9,441 nt of DNA from Proteobacteria bacterium UBA4575 (GTDB taxonomy: Bacteria > Pseudomonadota > Gammaproteobacteria > UBA4575), in assembly GCA_002386945.1 (NCBI GenBank), contig DGKH01000021.1, positions 1 to 9,441 of the forward strand, in the 5' to 3' direction. The notes below the pieces were generated by a model that did no database searches, was not told where the DNA came from, and was given only the letters and a program-made list of their open reading frames with translations. Position 1 is the first letter of the stretch, and the number at the start of each line of letters is the position of its first letter. The translations under genes were made by a program, and so were the position numbers. Positions 1 through 5,903 of this stretch are shown here, in pieces.

Positions 1-21
1 GTCGCTAAAATTATTGAATAG
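1..21 (+). CDS. tuf: Elongation factor Tu, last six codons (partial)
   Basis: The first 21 bases read in frame as VAKIIE followed by TAG. This matches the extreme C-terminus of bacterial EF-Tu, the GTPase that delivers aminoacyl-tRNA to the ribosome. Six residues alone would be weak evidence. However, tuf is the usual gene directly before rpsJ in gammaproteobacteria, where the str unit rpsL-rpsG-fusA-tuf runs into rpsJ, and the reading frame and stop sit exactly where expected. The rest of the gene lies outside the window. Only 13 bases separate its stop from rpsJ. Confidence 0.85.
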   Translation, partial: VAKIIE

Positions 22-34
22 AAGAGAAAATTAA

Positions 35-349
35 ATGTCAGATAGTCAACGCATACGCATCCGTTTGAAAGCTTTCGATCACCGTTTGATCGACCGTTCA
101 GCTAATGAAATTGTACAAACAGCAAAACGAACTGGTGCGCGAGTGAAGGGACCAATTCCACTGCCTACCCGTAAAGAGCGGTTTACGATTCTTACCTCAC
201 CACACGTGGATAAAAACGCGCGTGATCAGTATGAGATTCGTACACATAAACGCATTATGGATATCGTAGATCCTACTGATAAAACTGTTGATGCGTTGAT
301 GAAACTCGATCTCGCAGCCGGCGTTGATGTTCAAATCAAGTTAAATTGA
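35..349 (+). CDS. rpsJ: 30S ribosomal protein S10 (NusE)
   Basis: The 104-residue product aligns along its whole length with E. coli S10 (103 residues). It includes the N-terminal [15 protein letters not shown] block (6-20), the [13 protein letters not shown] loop strand (39-51), [17 protein letters not shown] (57-73) and the C-terminal [13 protein letters not shown] (91-103). S10 is a 30S head protein and, as NusE, joins NusB in transcription antitermination; that role is family knowledge. The ATG at 35 has GAAGAG (21-26) eight bases upstream. The gap to tuf is 13 bases, so rpsJ very likely shares the str transcript. A 186-base gap separates it from rplC, unlike E. coli, where rpsJ heads the S10 operon after a long leader. 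Confidence 0.98.
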   Translation: MSDSQRIRIRLKAFDHRLIDRSANEIVQTAKRTGARVKGPIPLPTRKERFTILTSPHVDKNARDQYEIRTHKRIMDIVDPTDKTVDALMKLDLAAGVDVQIKLN

Positions 350-397
350 TCAAATAAGCGCCGATGTAGCCATGCTGGGGGAAAACACTCCCTAAAC

Positions 398-414
398 TAG
401 CAAATTAATTGCTA
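398..414 (+). repeat. Small inverted repeat in the rpsJ-rplC gap
   Basis: TAGCAA (398-403) and TTGCTA (409-414) are perfect inverted copies around a 5-base ATTAA spacer. No T-run follows, so it does not look like an intrinsic terminator. It overlaps the A+T-rich tract (401-417) proposed as the upstream element of the rplC promoter. It could be a protein-binding dyad, an mRNA 3'-end structure for rpsJ, or chance. I cannot tell these apart from one sequence. Confidence 0.45.
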
Positions 415-456
415 ATAGTGGTTTCATAACGCGCTGTTTTCTGCAATAATTCGCGG
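401..456 (+). promoter_or_regulatory. Candidate sigma-70 promoter for rplC and the downstream genes
   Basis: An extended -10, TGCAATAAT (442-450), matches TGnTATAAT except for the first base of the hexamer. TTCATA (423-428) matches four of six -35 positions at a 16-base spacing. The tract 401-417 is 14/17 A+T and falls at about -55 to -39 relative to a start near G456, where an UP element would lie. The discriminator after the -10 (TCGCG, 451-455) is G+C-rich, as in growth-rate and ppGpp-controlled stable RNA and ribosomal-protein promoters. The match is seen in the sequence. Activity and stringent control are inferred. Confidence 0.5.
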
Positions 457-461
457 CTTCC

Positions 462-496
462 TGTGGCCTGGTCAAGCAACCCTTGTCCGGGCCATA
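462..496 (+). promoter_or_regulatory. Structured mRNA leader hairpin upstream of rplC (possible r-protein operator)
   Basis: In RNA, UGGCCUGG (464-471) pairs with CCGGGCCA (487-494): seven Watson-Crick pairs and one U-G wobble. After a U-U mismatch (472/486), CAAG (473-476) pairs with CUUG (482-485), closing a 5-base CAACC loop. The pairs 463-495 (G-U) and 462-496 (U-A) can extend the base. This gives a rod of about 14 pairs starting roughly six bases after the predicted transcription start, and 39 bases before the rplC start codon. No U-run follows, so it is not an obvious attenuator. An autogenous L4 or L3 target is a reasonable guess, because the S10 leader known from E. coli cannot fit before rpsJ here. 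The binding partner is unproven. Confidence 0.5.
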
Positions 497-500
497 TTCG

Positions 501-510
501 CAAGGCCTTG
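501..510 (+). repeat. Perfect 10-base palindrome CAAGGCCTTG before the rplC ribosome-binding site
   Basis: CAAGGCCTTG is its own reverse complement. As RNA it cannot fold on itself well, because there is no loop. Its left half CAAGG (501-505) can pair with CCUUG (481-485), and AGGCC (503-507) can pair with GGCCU (465-469). Both pairings would break the large upstream hairpin. It ends 11 bases before the GAAGAG Shine-Dalgarno of rplC. As DNA it could be a dyad binding site. Its role is unknown. Confidence 0.4.
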
Positions 511-535
511 GAAAAATTTTAGAAGAGATAAGCAG

Positions 536-1174
536 ATGCCATTAGGTATTGTTGGTAAAAAAATAGGTATGACCCGTGTCTTCACAGAAGACGGGGCATC
601 AGTGCCAGTCACGGTAGTGCACGTAGAGAACAATCGCGTAGCACAACTGAAAGACCAAGACACTGACGGCTACAGAGCCGTACAGATCGCTTACGGTGAA
701 CGTAAGCCATCTAGAACAAATAAAGCACAGTCTGGCCATAACGCTAAAGCAGGCGTTACAGACAGTGATGGATTGTTTGAATTCAGATTGGATTCTGCAG
801 AAGAAACCGAGTTAGCTCTAGGCTCTGAGTTGAAGGCTGATATCTTTGAAGTAGGCCAAAGTGTGATGGTTACTGGCGTATCTAAAGGTAAAGGTTTTGC
901 TGGTACTATTAAGCGCCACAACTTTGCCGGACAAGATGCTACTCACGGTAACTCAATATCGCACCGTGTAGCGGGTTCTACTGGCCAATGTCAGACTCCT
1001 GGACGTGTATTCAAGGGTAAGAAGATGGCTGGTCACATGGGCGCTGAACAGGTTAGTACGCGTAACCTGACTATCGTACGTGTAGATGCCGATCGAGATT
1101 TATTATTAGTTAAGGGTGCAATTCCCGGAGCTCGTGGTGGTCGTGTAGTCGTTCGACCGACTCTAGAAGCTTAA
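536..1174 (+). CDS. rplC: 50S ribosomal protein L3
   Basis: The 212-residue product matches E. coli L3 (209) throughout. L3 is an early assembly protein near the 3' end of 23S rRNA, and its long extension reaches toward the peptidyl transferase centre. Landmarks are the N-terminal [17 protein letters not shown] (4-20), SKGKGFAGT (116-124), [11 protein letters not shown] (134-144) and the extension [17 protein letters not shown] (150-166). Gln153 is the counterpart of E. coli Gln150, which PrmB methylates. The ATG has GAAGAG (522-527) eight bases upstream. It is the first gene after the long leader gap and is probably the promoter-proximal gene of the S10/spc unit. Confidence 0.98.
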   Translation: MPLGIVGKKIGMTRVFTEDGASVPVTVVHVENNRVAQLKDQDTDGYRAVQIAYGERKPSRTNKAQSGHNAKAGVTDSDGLFEFRLDSAEETELALGSELKADIFEVGQSVMVTGVSKGKGFAGTIKRHNFAGQDATHGNSISHRVAGSTGQCQTPGRVFKGKKMAGHMGAEQVSTRNLTIVRVDADRDLLLVKGAIPGARGGRVVVRPTLEA

Positions 1175-1198
1175 TTATTAGATTGGAATGTTGCTGTT

Positions 1199-1810
1199 AT
1201 GAAACTAGCATTTGCAAATAACAACTCTTCAGTAGACGTGTCTGATGCCACGTTTGCTCGAGATTATAACGAGCCGCTAATACACCAAATGGTCACCTCT
1301 TATTTAGCGGGTGGTCGTCAGGGTACTAAGGCGCAGAAAAATCGTTCAGCAGTGAGCGGTGGCGGTGCTAAGCCGTGGCGTCAAAAGGGTACAGGTCGTG
1401 CACGAGCCGGTACTTCACGTGGTCCATTGTGGCGTAAAGGTGGTGTCACCTTTGCTGCGCAGCCACGTAGTTTTGAGCAGAAAATCAATAAGAAGATGGT
1501 ACGTGCAGCGTATGCATCGATCTTTTCAGAACTTATTCGCGCCGAGCGTCTACATATTGTCGCTGATTTTGTTGTTGCTAACCCTAGAACTAAAGAAGCG
1601 TTAGCGAAGTTAAATGAAATTAATGTGCCAAATGCATACATTATCGTCGCTAATGAGCAGGCTGATTCGAATCTTTACATGGCAGTACGTAACGTACCGT
1701 ATGTAGAAGTTACCGAGGTTGATGGTATTGATCCAGTAAGCCTAGTTAAATTCAATCACGTTGTTATCACTGAAGCGGCATTGAAAGAAGTTGAAGGTTG
1801 GTTGTCATGA
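1199..1810 (+). CDS. rplD: 50S ribosomal protein L4
   Basis: The 203-residue product aligns with E. coli L4 (201). L4 lines the exit tunnel with its extended loop and in E. coli also represses the S10 operon. The loop is intact: RQGTKAQKNR (40-49) and KPWRQKGTGRARAG (58-71), with Lys63 where macrolide-resistance changes occur in E. coli. GGVTFAAQPR (81-90) and the C-terminal GIDPVSLVKF also match. Its start lies 24 bases after rplC, with a modest GGA (1185-1187) upstream. A four-codon ORF, ATG-TTG-CTG-TTA-TGA (1188-1202), ends across its start codon. The L4 stop overlaps the rplW start as ATGA, which suggests translational coupling. Confidence 0.98.
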   Translation: MKLAFANNNSSVDVSDATFARDYNEPLIHQMVTSYLAGGRQGTKAQKNRSAVSGGGAKPWRQKGTGRARAGTSRGPLWRKGGVTFAAQPRSFEQKINKKMVRAAYASIFSELIRAERLHIVADFVVANPRTKEALAKLNEINVPNAYIIVANEQADSNLYMAVRNVPYVEVTEVDGIDPVSLVKFNHVVITEAALKEVEGWLS

Positions 1811-2103
1811 ATCTAGAACGTCTCTCGCAAATATTGGTTGCACCGCATGTCTCTGAGAAGGCTGCGATGATCGCTGATAGCAATAATCAACACGTCTTTA
1901 AAGTGTTACCAGGCGCAAGCAAAGAAGAAGTTAAGAATGCTGTTGAGCAAATGTTTAACGTTAAGGTAGAAACTGTAAGAACAGTTAACGTTATCGGCAA
2001 ACAAAAACGTTTTGGGCGCACGCTGGGTAAGCGTAGCGACTGGAAAAAAGCATATGTACGCCTAGCTGAAGGTCATGATATTGACCTGAGCGGAATGGAA
2101 TAG
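1807..2103 (+). CDS. rplW: 50S ribosomal protein L23
   Basis: Taking the ATG at 1807 gives 98 residues, close to E. coli L23 (100). An upstream in-frame TTG at 1798 would add three residues (first amino acids MVV), but it lies inside rplD and has less support. GAAGG (1793-1797) sits nine bases before the ATG. L23 binds 23S rRNA at the tunnel exit and docks trigger factor and SRP. The conserved APHVSEKAA (12-20) is present, with Glu17 matching the E. coli trigger-factor contact Glu18. The C-terminal [20 protein letters not shown] is also typical. The start overlaps the rplD stop by four bases. Confidence 0.97.
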   Translation: MNLERLSQILVAPHVSEKAAMIADSNNQHVFKVLPGASKEEVKNAVEQMFNVKVETVRTVNVIGKQKRFGRTLGKRSDWKKAYVRLAEGHDIDLSGME

Positions 2104-2114
2104 GAAGCAAGATC

Positions 2115-2942
2115 ATGGCAGTTGTTAAGTCAAAACCTACCTCACCAGGACGTCGCTTTCAGGTACGGGTTGTAAACCCAGACCTACATAAGGGCGAACC
2201 TGTAAAGGCACTGGTTGAAAAGAAATCAAAGTCTGGTGGTCGGAACAATGGTGGACGTATTACTACGCGCCACAAGGGTGGTGGTCATAAGCAGCGTTAT
2301 CGCGTTGTTGACTTTAAGCGTAACAAGGATGGCATTCCCGCTGTTATTGAACGTCTAGAGTATGATCCAAACCGTACCGCTAACCTGGCCTTACTAAAGT
2401 ATGCCGATGGTGAGCGTCGGTACATAATTGCTCCACGTGGTGTGAAAGTGGATGATGCAGTCGAGTCTGGTAGTCAGGCGCCAATTAAAACTGGTAACTG
2501 CTTGCCATTGCGTAGTATCCCAGTTGGTACCACGATTCACTGTGTTGAATTGAAGCCTAATAAGGGTGCTCAAATGGGTCGTAGCGCAGGTGCTGCAATT
2601 CAATTGGTAGCACGTGAAGGCGCACATGCAACCCTGCGTTTACGTAGTGGTGAAATGAGAAAAGTATTAGCTGATTGTCGTGCGACGATCGGTGAAGTTG
2701 GAAATACGGAGCATAACTTACGTAAATTAGGTAAAGCGGGTGCCACACGCTGGCGCGGCGTAAGACCTACTGTACGTGGTGTTGCTATGAACCCTGTTGA
2801 TCACCCACATGGTGGTGGTGAAGGTCGTACTTCTGGTGGCCGCCATCCGGTTTCACCTTGGGGTATGCCAACTAAGGGCTTCAAGACTCGTAAGAACAAG
2901 CGTACCGACAACATGATTGTTCGTCGTCGCAATAAGAAATAG
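2115..2942 (+). CDS. rplB: 50S ribosomal protein L2
   Basis: The 275-residue product matches E. coli L2 (273) end to end. L2 is a primary 23S rRNA binder needed for subunit association and for peptidyl transferase activity. Visible hallmarks are [20 protein letters not shown] (39-58), [14 protein letters not shown] (63-76), ERLEYDPNR (79-87), [12 protein letters not shown] (173-184) and the C-terminal [15 protein letters not shown] (224-238). His230, counting Met1, corresponds to the functionally important His229 of E. coli. An excellent AGGAAG (2102-2107), partly formed by the rplW stop, precedes the ATG by seven bases. Confidence 0.99.
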   Translation: MAVVKSKPTSPGRRFQVRVVNPDLHKGEPVKALVEKKSKSGGRNNGGRITTRHKGGGHKQRYRVVDFKRNKDGIPAVIERLEYDPNRTANLALLKYADGERRYIIAPRGVKVDDAVESGSQAPIKTGNCLPLRSIPVGTTIHCVELKPNKGAQMGRSAGAAIQLVAREGAHATLRLRSGEMRKVLADCRATIGEVGNTEHNLRKLGKAGATRWRGVRPTVRGVAMNPVDHPHGGGEGRTSGGRHPVSPWGMPTKGFKTRKNKRTDNMIVRRRNKK

Positions 2943-2953
2943 AGGATAGAACG

Positions 2954-3226
2954 TTGCCTAGATCATTACGTAAAGGTCCATTTGTAGATCTTCATTTAGC
3001 AAAGAAAATCGATACTGCGGTTGCTAATAATGATCGTAAGCCGATCAAAACCTGGTCACGCCGTTCAATGGTATTGCCTGAGATGGTTGGTTTGACCATC
3101 GCAATCCATAACGGTCGTCTCCATATCCCTGTTCTAATTTCTGAGAACATGGTTGGTCATAAACTGGGTGAATTTGCCGGCACGCGAACCTTTAAAGGTC
3201 ACGTTGGCGATAAGAAAGTACGTTAG
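2954..3226 (+). CDS. rpsS: 30S ribosomal protein S19, TTG start
   Basis: The 90-residue product matches E. coli S19 (92): [17 protein letters not shown] (2-18), [20 protein letters not shown] (31-50), HNGRLHIPV (52-60) and [18 protein letters not shown] (66-83). S19 pairs with S13 at the top of the 30S head, near the A-site tRNA and bridge B1. The start must be TTG at 2954, because the near-universal MPRS N-terminus begins there and the next in-frame Met is residue 39. A strong GAGGA (2942-2946) lies seven bases upstream and may offset the weak initiator. The gap to rplB is 11 bases. The C-terminus is slightly shorter than in E. coli and lacks its terminal lysine run. Confidence 0.97.
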   Translation: MPRSLRKGPFVDLHLAKKIDTAVANNDRKPIKTWSRRSMVLPEMVGLTIAIHNGRLHIPVLISENMVGHKLGEFAGTRTFKGHVGDKKVR

Positions 3227-3238
3227 AGAGCAAAGACC

Positions 3239-3574
3239 ATGGAAGTATCAGCAAAATTAAAATATATCCGTATCTCGGCACAAAAGTGTCGCTTGGTAGC
3301 GGATCAAATCCGAGGCCTAAGTGTAGGTCGTGCGGTTGAGATTTTAGAGTTTAGCCCAAAGAAAGCGTCTGGAATTGTGAAGAAGGTATTGAATTCTGCA
3401 ATTGCAAACGCTGAGCATAATGATGGTGCTGACATCGACGAATTGAAAGTCATCAAGATATTTGTTGATGAAGGTCCTACGCAGCGTCGCTTCCAGCCTC
3501 GTGCGAAAGGCCGTGCATGTAAGATATTAAAGCGTACTAGTCACCTAACCATTATGGTTAGCGACAGTAAATAA
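3239..3574 (+). CDS. rplV: 50S ribosomal protein L22
   Basis: The 111-residue product aligns with E. coli L22 (110). L22 contacts all 23S domains, and its beta-hairpin forms part of the exit-tunnel constriction with L4. Seen here are [14 protein letters not shown] (13-26), [20 protein letters not shown] (48-67), [20 protein letters not shown] (74-93) and [15 protein letters not shown] (97-111). TQRR (81-84) occupies the place of SMKR in E. coli, where deletions give macrolide resistance. The gene ends in tandem stops TAA-TGA (3572-3577). It lies 12 bases after rpsS. Confidence 0.98.
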   Translation: MEVSAKLKYIRISAQKCRLVADQIRGLSVGRAVEILEFSPKKASGIVKKVLNSAIANAEHNDGADIDELKVIKIFVDEGPTQRRFQPRAKGRACKILKRTSHLTIMVSDSK

Positions 3575-3605
3575 TGACTACTGGAATTAGATAAACAGGC
3601 CAATT

Positions 3606-4295
3606 ATGGGACAAAAAGTACATCCAACCGGGTTTCGTTTAGGTATCTCCACTGACTGGACAAGTAAGTGGTACGCCGACGGTAAGAATTACGCAAAGTT
3701 GCTCAATAGTGATTTAGAGATTCGTAAATTCTTGAAAGAACGTTTATCGCAGGCGTCGGTTAGTCGAATTCAGATCGACCGTCCAGCGCGTGCAGCATTT
3801 ATTGTTATCCATACAGCCCGTCCAGGCATTGTTATTGGTAAGAAAGGCGAAGACGTTGAAAAGCTACGAAAAGAAATTGCTTTCCGTATGGGCTTAAACG
3901 TTAATAACGTTAAGATCAACATCGAAGAAATTCGTAAGCCAGAGATCGATGCTCAGTTAGTTTCAGAGAGTGTTGCGCAGCAATTAGAGCGTCGTATCAT
4001 GTTTCGTCGTGCCATGAAGCGTTCAGTAACTAATGCAATGCGTTTAGGTGCATTAGGTGTAAAGATTAATGTCGCTGGTCGTTTGAACGGAGCAGAAATT
4101 GCTCGTTCAGAGTGGTATCGCGAAGGTCGTGTACCACTACATACACTACGTGCAGATATTGATTATGGTTTTGCTGAGGCGCTAACCACCTATGGCATCA
4201 TCGGTATTAAAACTTGGATTTTCAAAGGCGAAGTGTTCGATTTAGAGAGCAAGAACAGCCAGGAAAGTGCCGATAAAAAGCGCACTAATTCGTAA
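3606..4295 (+). CDS. rpsC: 30S ribosomal protein S3
   Basis: The 229-residue product matches E. coli S3 (233). It starts with [14 protein letters not shown] and carries the KH-domain core [20 protein letters not shown] (69-88). The basic stretch [12 protein letters not shown] (128-139) falls in the region implicated in mRNA entry and unwinding. The C-terminal domain has [20 protein letters not shown] (158-177) and LRADIDYG. S3 shapes the mRNA entry channel with S4 and S5. The charged tail after FKGEV differs from E. coli, as is usual for this variable end. The gap to rplV (31 bases) is the longest inside the rplC-secY run. Only a weak AGG precedes the ATG. Confidence 0.98.
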   Translation: MGQKVHPTGFRLGISTDWTSKWYADGKNYAKLLNSDLEIRKFLKERLSQASVSRIQIDRPARAAFIVIHTARPGIVIGKKGEDVEKLRKEIAFRMGLNVNNVKINIEEIRKPEIDAQLVSESVAQQLERRIMFRRAMKRSVTNAMRLGALGVKINVAGRLNGAEIARSEWYREGRVPLHTLRADIDYGFAEALTTYGIIGIKTWIFKGEVFDLESKNSQESADKKRTNS

Positions 4296-4306
4296 AGGGT
4301 AGAACA

Positions 4307-4720
4307 GTGTTACAGCCGAAAAAAACTAAATTTCGCAAGCAGCAGAAAGGTCGTAATCGCGGGCTTGCGCAAAACGGGAACAAAGTCAGCTTTGGTGACT
4401 TTGGTTTAAAAGCTATAGGTCGTGGACGCTTAACAGCGCGTCAGATCGAAGCCGCCCGTCGTGCCATGACTCGTCACGTAAAGCGTGGCGGTAAGATTTG
4501 GATCCGTATCTTTCCTGATACTCCGGTTACTAAGAAGCCGTTAGAAGTTCGTCAGGGTAAAGGTAAGGGTAATGTCGAGTTTTGGGTCGCTAAGATTCAA
4601 CCAGGCAAAATGTTATATGAAATGGAAGGTGTGCCTGAAGAAACAGCACGCGAAGCATTTAAGTTAGCGGCTGCTAAACTTCCTATTCAGACAACATTCG
4701 TTACGAGGACATTAATGTGA
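4307..4720 (+). CDS. rplP: 50S ribosomal protein L16, GTG start
   Basis: The 137-residue product matches E. coli L16 (136), with one extra residue in the [10 protein letters not shown] loop (21-30). L16 organises the A-site and the tRNA-facing side of the central protuberance. Landmarks are the N-terminal [38 protein letters not shown] (39-58) and [15 protein letters not shown] (81-95). Arg82 corresponds to E. coli Arg81, the residue hydroxylated by RoxA/YcfD. The start is GTG (4307-4309), fixed by the family N-terminus MLQPK and preceded by AAAGGG. The TGA stop overlaps the rpmC ATG by one base. Confidence 0.98.
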   Translation: MLQPKKTKFRKQQKGRNRGLAQNGNKVSFGDFGLKAIGRGRLTARQIEAARRAMTRHVKRGGKIWIRIFPDTPVTKKPLEVRQGKGKGNVEFWVAKIQPGKMLYEMEGVPEETAREAFKLAAAKLPIQTTFVTRTLM

Positions 4721-4917
4721 TGAAAGCTGCTGATTTGCGAGCTAAAGGCGCGCAAGATTTACAAGATGAATTGATCGAGTTGCGGAAAGAGCAATTCAAA
4801 TTACGCATGCAGTACTCAATGGGGCAGGCTAGCCGTAACCATGAGTTTTCTCGAATCCGTAAAGACATCGCGCGTGTGAAAACGATTTTGACCGAAAAAG
4901 CTAGTGCGAGTGAGTAA
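4720..4917 (+). CDS. rpmC: 50S ribosomal protein L29
   Basis: The ATG at 4720 gives 65 residues that begin [10 protein letters not shown], like E. coli MKAKELR (63 residues). A GTG at 4717 is also in frame and would add one Met. GAGGA (4705-4709) lies ten bases before the ATG and seven before the GTG, so either start is possible; I prefer the ATG on family grounds. L29 is a two-helix hairpin beside L23 at the tunnel exit. The conserved [12 protein letters not shown] (20-31) and [13 protein letters not shown] (45-57) are present. The start overlaps the L16 stop (TGATG), and the gene ends in tandem TAA-TAG. Confidence 0.95.
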   Translation: MKAADLRAKGAQDLQDELIELRKEQFKLRMQYSMGQASRNHEFSRIRKDIARVKTILTEKASASE

Positions 4918-4925
4918 TAGATAAA

Positions 4926-5192
4926 ATGGAAAACGAAAAAAAGAGAGTACGTACCGTTTCGGGTAAGGTTGTTAGTAACAAGATGGATAAATCTATCACT
5001 GTACTGACTGAACGCCGCGTTAAGCATCCAATTTACGGCAAATACATGTCTAAATCGTCGAAACTTCATGCGCATGATGAAAACAATCAATGTGCTATTG
5101 GCGATTTAGTAACTATTCGTGAGTGCAGACCACTTTCAAAAACCAAGTCTTGGACTTTGGTTGAAGTTGTCTCCACTAACGCAGCAAACTAA
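4926..5192 (+). CDS. rpsQ: 30S ribosomal protein S17
   Basis: The 88-residue product matches E. coli S17 (84), an OB-fold primary binder of 16S rRNA. Seen are [20 protein letters not shown] (12-31), VKHPIYGKY (32-40), [15 protein letters not shown] (46-60) and [19 protein letters not shown] (64-82). The first residues (MENEKKRVR) are a little longer than in E. coli. The Shine-Dalgarno is poor, and the start lies eight bases after rpmC, so coupling is likely. In E. coli this gene ends the S10 operon. Here rplN follows after only nine bases. Confidence 0.97.
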   Translation: MENEKKRVRTVSGKVVSNKMDKSITVLTERRVKHPIYGKYMSKSSKLHAHDENNQCAIGDLVTIRECRPLSKTKSWTLVEVVSTNAAN

Positions 5193-5201
5193 GGAAGATC
5201 G

Positions 5202-5570
5202 ATGATCCAGATGCAAACACAGTTAAGTGTTGCTGATAACAGCGGCGCACGTCGTGTTCAGTGCATTAAGGTACTGGGTGGTTCACACCGCCGTTATGCC
5301 GGCATTGGCGATGTTATTAAGGTCAGTGTTAAAGACGCGATTCCACGCGGTAAAGTGAAGAAAGGTGAAGTATATAACGCAGTTGTTGTACGTACGGCGA
5401 AAGGTGTACGTCGTGCTGATGGATCACTGATCCGTTTTGATAACAACTCAGCAGTATTACTTAACGCTGCTTTACAGCCAATTGGTACACGTATCTTTGG
5501 CCCTGTGACTCGTGAGCTACGTACAGAGAAGTTCATGAAGATCATTTCACTTGCACCAGAAGTATTGTAG
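5202..5570 (+). CDS. rplN: 50S ribosomal protein L14
   Basis: The 122-residue product is nearly identical in layout to E. coli L14 (123), a compact beta-barrel that contacts 16S rRNA at an intersubunit bridge and is the docking site of RsfS. Motifs are [12 protein letters not shown] (8-19), [14 protein letters not shown] (21-34), [12 protein letters not shown] and the C-terminal [12 protein letters not shown] and [18 protein letters not shown] directly before the start is a strong ribosome-binding site formed across the rpsQ stop. In E. coli this gene follows a dedicated spc promoter, but the nine-base gap leaves no room for one outside the rpsQ coding region. Confidence 0.98.
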   Translation: MIQMQTQLSVADNSGARRVQCIKVLGGSHRRYAGIGDVIKVSVKDAIPRGKVKKGEVYNAVVVRTAKGVRRADGSLIRFDNNSAVLLNAALQPIGTRIFGPVTRELRTEKFMKIISLAPEVL

Positions 5571-5584
5571 GTCGAGACAGAGCA

Positions 5585-5902
5585 ATGGAAAAAATTAAGA
5601 AAGGCGACGAAATTATTGTTGTAGCCGGTAAAGATAAAGGTCGGCGCGGAACGGTAACTCGTGTTTTGGATAACGATAAAGTGTTGGTTGAAAACATCAA
5701 CATGGTTAAAAAGGCGCAAAAGCCGAATCCAAACGCAGGTATTGCAGGTGGTATTATTGATAAAACAATGCCAATTCACCGTTCTAACATCATGATGTTT
5801 AACCCAGCGACTGGCAAAGGCGACCGCATTGGGCTTAAAACTCTTGAGGACAGCTCTAAGGTTCGTTACTTCAAATCTAACGGCGAAGTGGTAGACGTTT
5901 AA
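5585..5902 (+). CDS. rplX: 50S ribosomal protein L24
   Basis: The 105-residue product matches E. coli L24 (104), an assembly initiator that binds the 5' end of 23S rRNA near the exit tunnel. The N-terminal KOW motif is clear: [20 protein letters not shown] (5-24). It is followed by [15 protein letters not shown] and, near the end, [12 protein letters not shown] and [10 protein letters not shown]. The start lies 14 bases after rplN, with a GAGACAGAG sequence upstream. The stop lies a single base from the rplE ATG, so ribosomes finishing L24 can probably restart on L5. Confidence 0.97.
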   Translation: MEKIKKGDEIIVVAGKDKGRRGTVTRVLDNDKVLVENINMVKKAQKPNPNAGIAGGIIDKTMPIHRSNIMMFNPATGKGDRIGLKTLEDSSKVRYFKSNGEVVDV

Positions 5903-5903
5903 A

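Noticed and set aside
377..392. GGGGG...CTCCC pairing after rpsJ as an intrinsic terminator
   Set aside because: The stem is only about four pairs and no T-run follows, so it does not meet the pattern of an intrinsic terminator.
372..395. Seven-codon ORF ATG-CTG-GGG...TAA after rpsJ
   Set aside because: It has no ribosome-binding site, is very short, and lies upstream of the likely promoter.
463..522. 19-codon GTG-started frame inside the rplC leader ([10 protein letters not shown]...)
   Set aside because: It has no Shine-Dalgarno, starts within a few bases of the predicted transcript end, and runs straight through the strong hairpin. Its length is expected by chance.
1359..1604. 81-codon + strand frame inside rplD
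   Set aside because: It is an out-of-frame overlap with the certain L4 coding sequence and has no plausible start signal.
4701..5090. 129-codon open frame on the minus strand opposite rpmC and rpsQ
   Set aside because: It lies wholly antisense to two well-conserved ribosomal-protein genes, and its product resembles no family I know. It is a shadow frame.
5294..5779. 161-codon open frame on the minus strand opposite rplN and rplX
   Set aside because: It is antisense to conserved genes. The frame stays open because of codon usage on the other strand, and no recognisable protein features are present.
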